62,602 nucleotides of DNA. It comes from Pyrinomonadaceae bacterium MAG19_C2-C3 (GTDB taxonomy: Bacteria > Acidobacteriota > Blastocatellia > Pyrinomonadales > Pyrinomonadaceae). The position numbers and the translations under genes are program-made. Shown here piece by piece: positions 8,452 through 17,432 of the stretch. The stretch is taken from assembly GCA_024330265.1 (NCBI GenBank), contig JANDLT010000027.1, positions 1 through 62,602 of the forward strand, given 5' to 3'. The notes under the pieces are model-generated. The model did not search any database. It saw nothing but the letters and a program-made list of their open reading frames with translations, and was not told the origin of the DNA. The stretch's first letter is position 1. Each line of letters starts with the position of its first letter.

Positions 8452-9891
8452 ATGAGCATTAACGACGAAGAACAAACTCGCATCAACCGCACCAGCGCGG
8501 GACGCATCAATCGCCGCGAACACATCGAAACCGAAGAACCGAAAACATGGTGGCACGCATCGCGCCGTCAAGTCCTCATCGGCGGGGCGGCGGCGGCAGT
8601 CGTCACACTCGCGGGCGGCGGCATGTACCTCGCCCTGCGCGATGACGCGGACGAAGTTGATAAAGATTCGCTTGACCTCCAGCGCGAACAGGGTTGGAAC
8701 GTAGGCTCTGAGGAAAAGCCGCTCAATCTCGAAGGGGCGCAAATGTTCGATTCACAGGGCGGCACAGCGTGGCGCGAATATCTCGACCCGAATCGTCTGC
8801 TTGCCGCTTATCAACCCGCGTCGGATGCGTGGCTTCCCTTTTTCGTGCCGACCTTAATTCAGGGTCTTCAATACGATTCTTTGCGCTCGCAACTTCAACC
8901 CATTATGACGCCCGACATGCGCGAAGCTTACGGGCGCGGGCAGGCAATCGGAAACGATCTGCTCGGCAATCTCGAAAACAGTTCCGAAACCGCACTCGTC
9001 ATAGATGTTGCCGGACGCGACGCCATCGCACTCGGCGCAGGGTTAGCCGACCGCGCCCGCCTCGTCACAACTTTCGACAACTACCCGCACCCGCTCGGCG
9101 TCACCGCGTCGCACGAAACACTCGCCGCGATGCTTACCTACGCCGCCGAAATCGAAGCCAAGCAAGCGGGACTTCCGGCAAACGCGCCCGTTGCATTTCT
9201 GCTCGACTCGAACCGTCTCGCGCCTTACGCCGATGCCGATTCTCAATTCGATAATCGTTATCTGGCGAAAATCCCGTCCGCCCCTAAGCTTCAAGAGCGC
9301 GGAATTAAGTCCGTGATTTACGTCACGCCCGACCGCGCACGCACCGAAGAACTCGATGATTTGAACGATGATTTCGTCGCCTATCGCAACGCCAACCTTA
9401 ACGTCGCCATGCTGCCTTTAAGCGACTTCACACCCACCACCGAACAGAACGCGGGCAATGTCGGCGGCGGTGGCGGCTCGATTGATAACCCGCCGAACAG
9501 CACTTCAAACGAACAGCGTTATTACTACGGTGGCAGTCCTTTGAGTCCCCTGTTGTTCTTTTACGCTTACCCGTTCTTCTCGCCTTCAATGGGTTATCGT
9601 TCGCGCTATGGCGGCTATTCAAACTCGACCGTCGGCAGAGGCGCGGCACTCCCGCGCACCGTCACGCCGCCGCGCTATACGCCCGCCCCGCGACCGACGA
9701 TGTTCTCCGCCGCACGCATCGGCGGGGCGCAAACTTCCGGCGTAGGGCGCGCCAAACCATCCGGCTTCGGACGCGCGACGGTGCGCGTCGCATCGGGCAG
9801 AGTCGTCGGCACACGCGCCGGACGCTCCGGTTATTATTCCCCTTCACGCTCCGGCTCATTCGGGCGCACCGGCGGCAGCGTCGGAGGCTAG
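8452..9891 (+). CDS. Membrane-anchored protein with Gly/Arg/Ser-rich tail
   Basis: Function unknown. Residues about 42-65 form one hydrophobic segment preceded by SRRQ (RRQVLIGGAAAAVVTLAGG), which is an uncleaved anchor or a Tat-like signal. The middle (about 95-330) is a folded region with IDVAGRDAIALGAGLADRA and FLLDSNRLAPYAD strands, resembling an alpha/beta domain. The last 140 residues are low in complexity, with Gly, Tyr, Pro, Arg and Ser, and a tail of SGSFGRTGGSVGG. The gene lies 48 bp after the ATP-grasp gene. The two could cooperate at the envelope, but no homologue of known role comes to mind. Confidence 0.8.
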   Translation: MSINDEEQTRINRTSAGRINRREHIETEEPKTWWHASRRQVLIGGAAAAVVTLAGGGMYLALRDDADEVDKDSLDLQREQGWNVGSEEKPLNLEGAQMFDSQGGTAWREYLDPNRLLAAYQPASDAWLPFFVPTLIQGLQYDSLRSQLQPIMTPDMREAYGRGQAIGNDLLGNLENSSETALVIDVAGRDAIALGAGLADRARLVTTFDNYPHPLGVTASHETLAAMLTYAAEIEAKQAGLPANAPVAFLLDSNRLAPYADADSQFDNRYLAKIPSAPKLQERGIKSVIYVTPDRARTEELDDLNDDFVAYRNANLNVAMLPLSDFTPTTEQNAGNVGGGGGSIDNPPNSTSNEQRYYYGGSPLSPLLFFYAYPFFSPSMGYRSRYGGYSNSTVGRGAALPRTVTPPRYTPAPRPTMFSAARIGGAQTSGVGRAKPSGFGRATVRVASGRVVGTRAGRSGYYSPSRSGSFGRTGGSVGG

Positions 9892-9892
9892 G

Positions 9893-9972
9893 TAGGAATT
9901 GATTCATTCAGTCATTGATTCATCGGTTCAATGACTGAATGAGTCAATGAATCAATGAATCAATTCTTCCAT
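9893..9972. repeat. 7-bp-unit hairpin repeat
   Basis: The gap between two genes is almost entirely an inverted array of related 7-base words such as ATTGATT, CATTCAG and AATGAAT. The left arm (GAATTGATTCATTCAGTCAT) folds onto the right arm ending in ATGAATCAATTC. It is one of several heptamer arrays in the window. Confidence 0.7.
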
Positions 9973-10597
9973 GATGAACAGAAGGTCTTGGCTGCGCGGG
10001 GTGTCGCAGTTTATTAAAGGTGACGAAGCCGAAGGCTATTTTTTCGGTTTGCAGTTATTGATTCACGCTTTCGGCAAAGATGATTTGCGTGCGCGCCTCG
10101 CCACCGTCATCAATGACCCGGACGGCGCGCTTGAAACCACGGAAGCCAAGCGTCGGTACATCAAACGCATCGTCGCCGTGCTGCTCGACGAGCAGGCTTA
10201 CTGGAGTCAAGCATTCTGGGACTACAAGCAAACACGCGACGAAGCGGAAGCCGAATTTGAAGCGTGGTCAGCCGAAATCTCCGCCACCACCGCGACCGAA
10301 GGCGAAGAGTTCGACGTGGCGATTGACTCATCTCAACGTCTTTCACACACCAAAGATTACGTCGCCGTGACTATTATCTTTAACCTGAACGCCCCGTTCC
10401 CGCCCGCCGAAATCAAAGACGAAACGAAATTCTGGGAGACGCGCACCATCGCCTCACTCGTTCAAGGTCTGCTTCTCGTCAATCCCGAAACCATACTCGC
10501 CGACGGCGTGTTCATCGTTCCCGGCAGCCCCGACGACGGCTTGAGCGAAGAAGATTTACTCACCGGCGGTTGGAGTTATCTGCGCGTTTTGGTTTAA
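9971..10597 (+). CDS. DUF1517-like protein
   Basis: A 208-residue soluble protein with no signal peptide or TM helix. Its pattern fits the DUF1517 family known from cyanobacteria and plants: an N-terminal helix pair, a helix with VAVLLDEQAYWSQAFWDY, an acidic linker, then a beta-alpha-beta half with DYVAVTIIFNL and a closing DGLSEEDLLTGGWSYLRVLV-type end. That assignment is by pattern only and moderate. Family function is unknown. The gene follows the Gly-rich membrane protein by 79 bp of heptamer repeat and is last in the trio. Its stop codon touches the left end of an inverted-repeat element. Confidence 0.75.
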   Translation: MMNRRSWLRGVSQFIKGDEAEGYFFGLQLLIHAFGKDDLRARLATVINDPDGALETTEAKRRYIKRIVAVLLDEQAYWSQAFWDYKQTRDEAEAEFEAWSAEISATTATEGEEFDVAIDSSQRLSHTKDYVAVTIIFNLNAPFPPAEIKDETKFWETRTIASLVQGLLLVNPETILADGVFIVPGSPDDGLSEEDLLTGGWSYLRVLV

Positions 10598-10834
10598 GTG
10601 CGTGTCTGAAAAGCCCTGAAGGGGCGAGATTCAATAGCTTGGGGCGTTGCCCCAAGAAACAAGCCCCGACGATGTTCCAGCCCTGAAAGGGCGACATAAA
10701 TCACCGACGCTACCTAACATGTCGCCCTTTCAGGGCTTGTCGGTCTTTTCCAACCTTTACCCGGCGCGTTGCGCCGGGCTATCGAATGTCGCCCCTTCGG
10801 GGCTGCCAATGACTTTTCCGAACACGCTCTAAGA
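10594..10834. repeat. Terminal-inverted-repeat element, family B copy 1
   Basis: About 240 bp bounded by inverted ends: GTCTGAAAAGCCCTGAAGGG at the left and its partner near 10790-10830 at the right. Inside are small palindromes such as GGGGCGTTGCCCC, GCCCTGAAAGGGC and CCCGGCGCGTTGCGCCGGG. A second copy lies at 22708-22926. It fills the whole gap between two convergent genes and overlaps both stop codons. There is no open frame for a transposase, so it is a non-autonomous, MITE- or REP-like element. Confidence 0.75.
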
Positions 10835-12154
10835 TAAACCTTCCCCTATATCGTGCCTATCCCGCATCAACACGAATTGCAAACCCATCATCAACACGCA
10901 CGCGCACAAGGTCACGGCTAAACCGAAACGCAAATCGCCCGCACGCTCTGAAACTATCCCGACCATCCACGGCATCACCGCCCCGCCGAGCGTCGCCATC
11001 GTGAACGCCAATCCCGTCACGCGCTTAGTCGTCGCTCCGAAGGATTGCGTCAGGGTGGCGACCGTGTTCGGAAACACCGGGGCAAAACCCAGACCCGCGC
11101 ACACGATGCCCGCCACGAGTCTGACGGGCGAAAATTCTAGACATAGTCCGGCGATGCCGAAGCTGGCGATGCCCAAACTTATCAACACCAACTTTTCGTC
11201 TGACATGAAGCGAAGCAAAACGGGGGCGAGACATCTGCCCGCGAGCAGCGACGCCCAGAACACCGTCGGGGCGTAGCCATACCACGCGACTCCCTGCGCG
11301 ACTCCCTGCCCCCCGACGCGCGATGCGTATAACGCGACCCATCCGCCGACCGCGCTTTCCGCTCCGACGTAGAAAAACATCATCGCCCCGAACAACATCA
11401 AAAGTCTTCTTCGTCCCCTATTGACGCTTGGCGTCACGCTTTTAACATCAACGGGTTCACTTGAAATCTTCGTCGCACCGACCCCGCGCAAACTTGCCAG
11501 ACAAAGCGCGACGACGCCGAGCGACACAGCCAAAATAAACAACGGCTGTGCCGCCATGCCATTGCTGCCACCATTGCTACCACCATTGCCACCACGCTCT
11601 ACAAACAGCATCACGAACGGCGCGCTGCTCACCGCCCCGATTCCCCACAGGAAATTCAGTATGTTAAGCGCGGCAGCGCGACGGTGCGGATTGGCTTCCG
11701 CGACGAGCAAGTTTATCGCGGGCAAGGTTAAGCCCAACCCCGTACCGTAAATCAGAATCGCGCTCCATCCGACAACCGGCGAACCCGTCCCGACAACCGC
11801 GACGCCAATCATTATCAACGCGAATCCAATCGCCAGCGAACGTGTCACACCCAAGCGCGCGACGAGAGTCCCGGACAGCCACAACCCCATCAGCGAACCG
11901 GCGAACTGCGCGACGAATAATCGTCCCGCCGCCGCGTCGTCCAGATTCCACTCTGCTGTAAGTACGGGCAACAACGAACCTAGGAGCGTCGCCACCATGC
12001 CCGTTAAAATGAAGCCGGCATGAGCGATGACGAGTAGCCATCGCCCTTCGTCTTTAGAATTTTTACGAGATGATGATTGCTCGCGCAAAGGGATACTCTT
12101 GGCAAAGGTAACGTAAGGTGAAAATCGAAACGCGAAATAATCAATATCGCTCAA
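10829..12154 (-). CDS. MFS transporter
   Basis: A major facilitator superfamily permease of 441 residues and about 12 TM helices. After a polar N-terminal arm of about 38 residues, TM1 begins at WLLVIAHAGFILTGMVATLLG. The first-half pattern RLGVTRSLAIGFALIMIG corresponds to motif A. A central cytoplasmic loop contains KISSEPVDVKSVTPSVNRGRR. The protein resembles sugar/fucose-type MFS permeases, a guess supported by its position: the LacI-type regulator gene lies 29 bp upstream on the same strand, so the two may be cotranscribed. It could take up the di- or oligosaccharides released by the GH144/GH3 enzymes. Confidence 0.88.
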   Translation of the reverse strand: MSDIDYFAFRFSPYVTFAKSIPLREQSSSRKNSKDEGRWLLVIAHAGFILTGMVATLLGSLLPVLTAEWNLDDAAAGRLFVAQFAGSLMGLWLSGTLVARLGVTRSLAIGFALIMIGVAVVGTGSPVVGWSAILIYGTGLGLTLPAINLLVAEANPHRRAAALNILNFLWGIGAVSSAPFVMLFVERGGNGGSNGGSNGMAAQPLFILAVSLGVVALCLASLRGVGATKISSEPVDVKSVTPSVNRGRRRLLMLFGAMMFFYVGAESAVGGWVALYASRVGGQGVAQGVAWYGYAPTVFWASLLAGRCLAPVLLRFMSDEKLVLISLGIASFGIAGLCLEFSPVRLVAGIVCAGLGFAPVFPNTVATLTQSFGATTKRVTGLAFTMATLGGAVMPWMVGIVSERAGDLRFGLAVTLCACVLMMGLQFVLMRDRHDIGEGLS

Positions 12155-12183
12155 TCAAAATCGCTGCCTTTAGATTTTCGCCT

Positions 12184-13278
12184 TCACTTTCGATTTTCGA
12201 CTTCCGACTTTCGACTTGAACACGCGGCGGTTGATTCGCGCACGATGAGTTCGGGCTGCACAGTCAGGAGTTGCGGGCTTTCCGTATCGCGTCCGGCGGT
12301 CAAGCGTTTCAACAAAGTTTCGGCGGCGAGTTTGCCCATTTCGCGTAAAGGTTGCCGCACGGTTGTGAGCGGCGGATTCTGAAATGCCGCGCTATACACA
12401 TCGTCGAAGCCGACGACCGAAACATCTCCGGGAACATGCTTGCCCGCTTCTTGCAAAGCCCGTATCGCTCCCGTCGCCGACACGTCGTTAAACGCAAACA
12501 GCGCGGTGAAACTCCGGTTTGCCGCAAGGAGTTTTCGCGTCGCCACATAACCCAACTCCGGCGACGGCGAATTGCCTTCAAGTTGCGCGACAAGTTTTTC
12601 ATCAATCCGCAAATTGAAATTCTGCATCGCGTGCCGTATCGCGGAGAAGCGAACTTCCGTATCGGAACTGAAATCCTGCCCCTTGATAAACGCGATGCGC
12701 GTGTGTCCCAACGTTTTCAGATGTTCAAGCGCAAGGCTCGCGGCGCGGTCATGGTCAAGCGCGACGTTCGTGACGCCTAAGGCGTGACCCGATACCGTCA
12801 CGACGGGCAAAGGCGAATCCTTGCCACCGCACGGCGTGTCAACCGCAATTAAACCTTCAACGCGCCGCTCACACAACAAACGACGATACTGTTCAAGCAA
12901 CTCGTCGTCATGGCGGTGGCTGGCGACAAGGTAAAAATAGTTTTCCTGAAGCAAGTAATCTTCGATGCCGCCCAAGACCATCGCCGAATATCCGTCGCTT
13001 AGTTCGGGAACTAAAACGCCGATGGTGAACGTGCGCTGCGCCCTTAGCGAGCGCGCCAGAAAGTTTGGACGATAATTGAATTCGCGCGCCGCCCGATGCA
13101 CGCGGTCTTTTGTGTCCTGTGGAATCGAGACGGCGGCGGGCGCGTCGTTCAAAACAAGTGAAAGCGTCGTCGTGGACAAATTCAAATGGCGCGCGAGTTC
13201 TTTCAGACTCACGGCTTGATTGCCTCCTTCGCGCCCGTTCGGAGTTTGATTGACGATGGCTTTGTTCTTCACTCGCAT
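12184..13278 (-). CDS. LacI-family transcriptional regulator
   Basis: A 364-residue repressor with the classic layout. The helix-turn-helix (about residues 22-45: VSLKELARHLNLSTTTLSLV) is followed by the hinge with RPNFLARSL and a periplasmic-binding-like sugar sensor domain (about 78-350, with TIGVLVPELSDGYSAM and VVGFDDV). It lies upstream of an MFS permease on its own strand and divergent from the TonB receptor, whose promoter carries a fitting operator. It therefore probably represses the glycan genes until a sugar binds. The last ten or so residues (SRKSEVENRK) are encoded by a CGAAAGT heptamer array and look like a tail added by a repeat. The start at 13278 leaves 20 residues before the HTH. 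Confidence 0.95.
   Translation of the reverse strand: MRVKNKAIVNQTPNGREGGNQAVSLKELARHLNLSTTTLSLVLNDAPAAVSIPQDTKDRVHRAAREFNYRPNFLARSLRAQRTFTIGVLVPELSDGYSAMVLGGIEDYLLQENYFYLVASHRHDDELLEQYRRLLCERRVEGLIAVDTPCGGKDSPLPVVTVSGHALGVTNVALDHDRAASLALEHLKTLGHTRIAFIKGQDFSSDTEVRFSAIRHAMQNFNLRIDEKLVAQLEGNSPSPELGYVATRKLLAANRSFTALFAFNDVSATGAIRALQEAGKHVPGDVSVVGFDDVYSAAFQNPPLTTVRQPLREMGKLAAETLLKRLTAGRDTESPQLLTVQPELIVRESTAACSSRKSEVENRK
12186..12220. repeat. Heptamer array (ACTTTCG)n in gene 3' end
   Basis: Five adjoining 7-base words (ACTTTCG, ATTTTCG, ACTTCCG, ACTTTCG, ACTTGAA) cover the 3' end of the LacI gene. Read on the minus strand the unit is CGAAAGT, the same unit as at 20199-20231. Confidence 0.7.
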
Positions 13279-13452
13279 ATACTCTTCACTCGAATAGCGC
13301 GCGAGTCTGTCACACCCTTTTCAGTGAAGCAACTAAATTTCACGGCTTGCTTTTAAGTCCGCGCCCTGCCCAAGCAGCTTTCTCCAAATCAAAGCGGAAG
13401 TTTGTCTGACATGAGTGCTTTGCTTATCAAACAAATCCGTCAAACAAAATCG

Positions 13453-13481
13453 TTGACCCTTGCGCGCGGCTGTGTTATACA
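13453..13481 (+). promoter_or_regulatory. Sigma-70 promoter for the TonB receptor locus
   Basis: A -35 box TTGACC (13453-13458), 17-nt spacer and -10 box TATACA (13476-13481) give five of six and four of six matches to the sigma-70 consensus. Transcription would start near 13488 and leave a leader of about 260 nt before the receptor gene. Confidence 0.6.
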
Positions 13482-13494
13482 CCCGCTTACCAAT

Positions 13495-13514
13495 CTAGTA
13501 AAACGATTTAGTAA
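13495..13514. promoter_or_regulatory. LacI-family operator candidate
   Basis: The 20-bp imperfect palindrome CTAGTAAAACGATTTAGTAA is centred on CG, with seven of ten positions matching between arms. A central CG with A/T-rich arms is typical for LacI-family operators. It sits just downstream of the predicted start of transcription, a position where a bound repressor blocks initiation. Confidence 0.55.
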
Positions 13515-13735
13515 GGGCTGTAAAACATATAAGTCGCACTAAATCACGTCGCTTTAATCCGAACCTTCGACTTGAACCAAAGCATCGCTGCTTCGATTTT
13601 TTAATTAAATCCCTTTTGCTTTTCTCGTCGTCCGTTCAAATTGTTTCCAACTTTCTGCCGTTTTAACAGTTGTCATCTTTTCCTTGAGACAAAGGCGAGC
13701 CGGATGTCACGCCACTCAATTTCAGTAGAGTCGAA
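13515..13735. other. Leader region without genes
   Basis: This is the rest of the gap between the LacI and receptor genes. It contains a second ACTAAATC word at 13539, which may be a half operator. No ORF, terminator or known riboswitch fold was recognised. Confidence 0.4.
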
Positions 13736-13750
13736 TGGAGGTCACCCTTG

Positions 13751-16700
13751 ATGTTACGCATTAAACTTTTCATGACCCGCGCCGCCGTGTGCGCGGTGCT
13801 GGTACTGCTTTCGGCGGTTGCCGCCCAAGCCCAATTTCGCGCCGGGCTGCAAGGCACTGTGACGGATGCGACCGGGGCTGTGGTGTCCGGCGCGACCGTG
13901 ACCTTAACCAATCCCGAAACCAATCGCACACAACAAGTCACAACCAGCGAAGAAGGGTTTTACCGCTTCTCGCAACTCGCACCCGGCGACTACAACATCA
14001 CAGTCGAGCAAGCCGGTTTTAGTAAGTCCGTGCTTGACAACATCACCGTCAGTGCCGAAGCCATTCAGGGCATTGATGTTCAACTCACCACCGGAGCGAT
14101 AAGCGATACCGTGACCGTGACCGATACGGCGGGAGGATTGGAAACCGAAAACGGCAGCATCTCGCGCGCTCTTTCGACAACCGAAATACGACAACTTCCA
14201 CAAGTCGGACGCGACCCTTACGAGCTACTTCGCTTGACACCGGGCGTCTTCGGCGACGGAGCGCGCGGCGGCGGCGGGCAGGCGGTCAATCTTCCGAACA
14301 CGACGGGACCCGGCGGATCGAGCAATTCGATTTTCCAAACCGAAAATCAAGTCCAGATTTCCGCCAACGGTCAACGCTTATCATCGAACAACTTTCAGAT
14401 TGACGGTGTGAGTGTCAACAGTTTCAATCACGGCGGAGCGGCTCTTATCACACCGAATCAGGAATCGGTGAAAGAAATTCGCGTCCTGTCGGCAAGTTAC
14501 TCCGCCGAAGACGGGCGCAATTCGGGAGCGCAAATCAGAGTCGTGTCGCAGAACGGCACAAACGATTTTCACGGCTCGGCGTTCTTCAAATACAACTCGC
14601 CGAAGTTGAACGCTTTTAACAAATACAATGGACCGAACGCGCCGCCTGTGCGCGTCAATGATTACGTAAGATCATTCGGCGGCAGCCTCGGCGGACCGCT
14701 CTACCTGCCGCGTTTCGGCGAGGGCGGACCAGCGACCATCGGCGGCAAAGATAAATTGTTTTTCTTCGTTTCGTATGAGGGCTTACGCAACAATTCAACG
14801 GGCACCGGTCAGGCTTACGTCGAAACCGCGCAGTATCGCCAACTCGTGCAGACGCTTCGTCCGGGCAGCGTGACGGCGCAGATTCTCTCCGCACAAGGTA
14901 TTGAGCCGCGCATCATCAACGTACTAGCTCAAAATTGCAGGGCATATAACAATGACCTGAATCGGTGTCGTGTCGTGAATGGCGGTCTTGACATCGGTTC
15001 GATAACCGGCGCGCGTGGTCAATATCTTACCTTCGAGCAACAGGGAACGGGCGGCAGCTTTGACGGCATCCCGGATGTTCAAGAAATCCAGTTCGCCCTG
15101 CCGAACCAGAATCGTGGCAATCAATACAACGGGCGCATTGATTACACGCTGAATCAGAATAATAGCTTTACCTTCAGCACGTTCATCACGCCGCAGGATA
15201 ATTTCGGCAGTGACGGGGGGGCGCAAGGTCGTCCGATTGCCGATCTTCCACGCAAACCACTCAACACTTCGGGGACAATTCTTTACAACCTTGTCATTTC
15301 GCCGACGACACTCAACGAACTACGCTTTAACGCCACACGCTACGCCGAGGATCAACAACAGAGTTCCGCCGAAGCCGGAGTGAACTTTGGCATCCCGCGT
15401 GTCAGAGTCGAAGGGTTGCCATTCAATCAAATAATCTTTGGCGCGCCGCGAGACGAAAACACGCCGGGAATCTTCGCCCAGAACATTTTCGAGTTCAGCA
15501 ACACGTTGAGCAAAGTGTTCGGCAACCACGCCATGAAGTTCGGGTTCGTGTATCGCAATGAACAAGACAACAGCGACTCTTCCGGCGGTTCGCGCCCGGA
15601 ATATGCGTTCTCCGGGCTATTCCAACTCGCCAACGACACGCCGGTTTTCGAGCGAGTCAACCTTGATCCGGTAACAGGCTTGCCCGCCGACGCGCAACGC
15701 TACTTCCGCACGAACTACTACGCCGGGTTCGTGCAAGACGATTGGAAAACGCGCCCCAACCTCACGCTCAACCTCGGCTTGCGTTACGAATACTATTCGC
15801 CACTTTCGGAAACGCAGGGACGCTTGAGCAATCTTTTTTTCGGTTCGCAAGGTTTGGTGAATTCGCAAGTTCGCCCCGTAGATCAACTTTACGAACCCGA
15901 CCGGAACAACTTCGCGCCGCGTGTTGGTTTCGCGTATAGCCCCAAATTTAGTGCTTTGGGCTTCGGCAACGAGAACGGTGAGAGTACAGTCATTCGCGGC
16001 GGTTTTGGGGTCGCATACAATCGTATCCCCGTCGCTCCGTTGGCTAACGTGCGCGGCAACCCGCCATTCTTCGCGCGTTACGATCCCTGTTGCGGCACCG
16101 CAGAGAGAACCGGTTTCAGTTCGCCGTTCCGGGATGGTCAAATTCTCTATGCCGTCGGTTCTAGCAATTCAGTTAATAGTTTTCCGAGAAATCCTGCGCT
16201 TGGATTAGGAATCAATCCGGCTACAGGCGCACCCAACCCCTCGCCTACCGGAATCAACGCAGCAGTCGAAATTTACGGCGCACCGCAAAACTTACCTAAT
16301 CCGTATGTCTATACCTACTCGTTGGAAGTGCAACAAGAGCTACCCGCCAAACTCACCGCGACGCTCGGCTATCAAGGCAGCGCAGGGCGCAAACTGATTC
16401 GCCTCGTGAATCAAAACTTCTTGTTCAGGCGGAATCCTTCGTTCAGTGCTGTCTTCTTCCCGACACCGGACGTGAACTCGAACTATAACGCGCTGAACGC
16501 CAACATCTCGCGTCGCTTCTCGGACAACTTCCAGGTGGCGGCGAACTATCGTTTCAGCAAGAGCATTGACCAACTTTCTTTTGAGGGTCCGGGCTTCGTC
16601 ACGAACCAGACTTTTCCACAAGACAACAGCACCGAACGCGGACCTTCGGATTTCGATGTGAAGCACTTCGCTAACGTGTCGGGTCTGTACGAACTTCCGT

Positions 16701-17305
16701 TCTTCAATCGGCGTAGTGATTTTCTCGGTAAAGCACTCGGCGGCTTTTCGCTTAGCAGCATCGTGACTTACCGCACCGGTTTCCCGTTCACACCCGTTGT
16801 TGATTCCGTAACCAGCACGCCCGGCGGTTCTAATCTTTCCCCCGTGCGTCCGCAAGGCTATATCGGAACCGGCAACATTGATACATCCGAAGAAGCGTTC
16901 ATCAATGGAACCAGCATTCCCGGCGGCGGCTCGTCATTCGTCGTCTTCAGGCAAGCCGACGGCACAGTCGCACCTCCCGGCATCGGACGCAATTCGTTCA
17001 GAGGTCCGAGCTACTTCAATGTTGACATGAGCTTCTTCAAGCAAACGGGCTTGCCTGCTTTCTTCGGCGAAGGCGCGAACTTTGAGGTCAAGGTGAACGT
17101 CTTCAACATCTTCAACCTCCGCAACCTTTCATCTTTTGCTTTCGGCAGCAACGCGACGACGATTGGGAGATTCGACCCGAACGCCAACCCCGACCCTGTA
17201 ACTATGGTTCCGAGAGGGCAGTTTTTCCGTAATGCCGACTTCGGCAGAGCGACGGGCGGTTTCGCCGGACGTGTCGTCGAATTGCAAGGACGTTTCCGGT
17301 TCTAA
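13751..17305 (+). CDS. TonB-dependent receptor, Oar-like
   Basis: An outer-membrane, TonB-energised uptake channel of 1184 residues, within the range of large Oar-like acidobacterial receptors. It has a signal peptide ending at AAQAQF, a carboxypeptidase-regulatory-like beta domain (about 28-110, GLQGTVTDATGAVVSGATVT), a plug domain (about 115-250, with DPYELLRLTPGVFGDG and a NNFQIDGVSV segment), and a 22-strand-type barrel ending in VELQGRFRF with the terminal Phe expected of outer-membrane proteins. The start is the ATG at 13751, eight bases after GGAGGT. No SusD gene follows, as is usual in Acidobacteriota. The upstream LacI-type operator and nearby glucanase and glucosidase suggest it imports beta-glucan oligosaccharides. 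Confidence 0.93.
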   Translation: MLRIKLFMTRAAVCAVLVLLSAVAAQAQFRAGLQGTVTDATGAVVSGATVTLTNPETNRTQQVTTSEEGFYRFSQLAPGDYNITVEQAGFSKSVLDNITVSAEAIQGIDVQLTTGAISDTVTVTDTAGGLETENGSISRALSTTEIRQLPQVGRDPYELLRLTPGVFGDGARGGGGQAVNLPNTTGPGGSSNSIFQTENQVQISANGQRLSSNNFQIDGVSVNSFNHGGAALITPNQESVKEIRVLSASYSAEDGRNSGAQIRVVSQNGTNDFHGSAFFKYNSPKLNAFNKYNGPNAPPVRVNDYVRSFGGSLGGPLYLPRFGEGGPATIGGKDKLFFFVSYEGLRNNSTGTGQAYVETAQYRQLVQTLRPGSVTAQILSAQGIEPRIINVLAQNCRAYNNDLNRCRVVNGGLDIGSITGARGQYLTFEQQGTGGSFDGIPDVQEIQFALPNQNRGNQYNGRIDYTLNQNNSFTFSTFITPQDNFGSDGGAQGRPIADLPRKPLNTSGTILYNLVISPTTLNELRFNATRYAEDQQQSSAEAGVNFGIPRVRVEGLPFNQIIFGAPRDENTPGIFAQNIFEFSNTLSKVFGNHAMKFGFVYRNEQDNSDSSGGSRPEYAFSGLFQLANDTPVFERVNLDPVTGLPADAQRYFRTNYYAGFVQDDWKTRPNLTLNLGLRYEYYSPLSETQGRLSNLFFGSQGLVNSQVRPVDQLYEPDRNNFAPRVGFAYSPKFSALGFGNENGESTVIRGGFGVAYNRIPVAPLANVRGNPPFFARYDPCCGTAERTGFSSPFRDGQILYAVGSSNSVNSFPRNPALGLGINPATGAPNPSPTGINAAVEIYGAPQNLPNPYVYTYSLEVQQELPAKLTATLGYQGSAGRKLIRLVNQNFLFRRNPSFSAVFFPTPDVNSNYNALNANISRRFSDNFQVAANYRFSKSIDQLSFEGPGFVTNQTFPQDNSTERGPSDFDVKHFANVSGLYELPFFNRRSDFLGKALGGFSLSSIVTYRTGFPFTPVVDSVTSTPGGSNLSPVRPQGYIGTGNIDTSEEAFINGTSIPGGGSSFVVFRQADGTVAPPGIGRNSFRGPSYFNVDMSFFKQTGLPAFFGEGANFEVKVNVFNIFNLRNLSSFAFGSNATTIGRFDPNANPDPVTMVPRGQFFRNADFGRATGGFAGRVVELQGRFRF

Positions 17306-17312
17306 GTACCTC

Positions 17313-17377
17313 CAACAACTGCCGTGCGTGTGGATGAAACAACTATCGTTCATCCGCAAGCACGGCAGTTGTTTATT
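17313..17377 (+). terminator. Rho-independent terminator
   Basis: A long perfect stem (CAACAACTGCCGTGC pairing with GCACGGCAGTTGTT) with an inner second stem (GGATGAA/TTCATCC) follows the receptor stop by 8 bp and ends in TTTATT. It probably stops receptor transcription and may also serve the opposite strand. Confidence 0.75.
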
Positions 17378-17432
17378 GCATCAACGAATTTGGTTCGCAA
17401 TGTGTCTTTGAATCTCTTTGAAAAATTTACTT

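Noticed and set aside
15617..16141. Minus-strand open frame inside the TonB receptor gene
   Set aside because: Shadow frame with no domain; the plus strand encodes the barrel.
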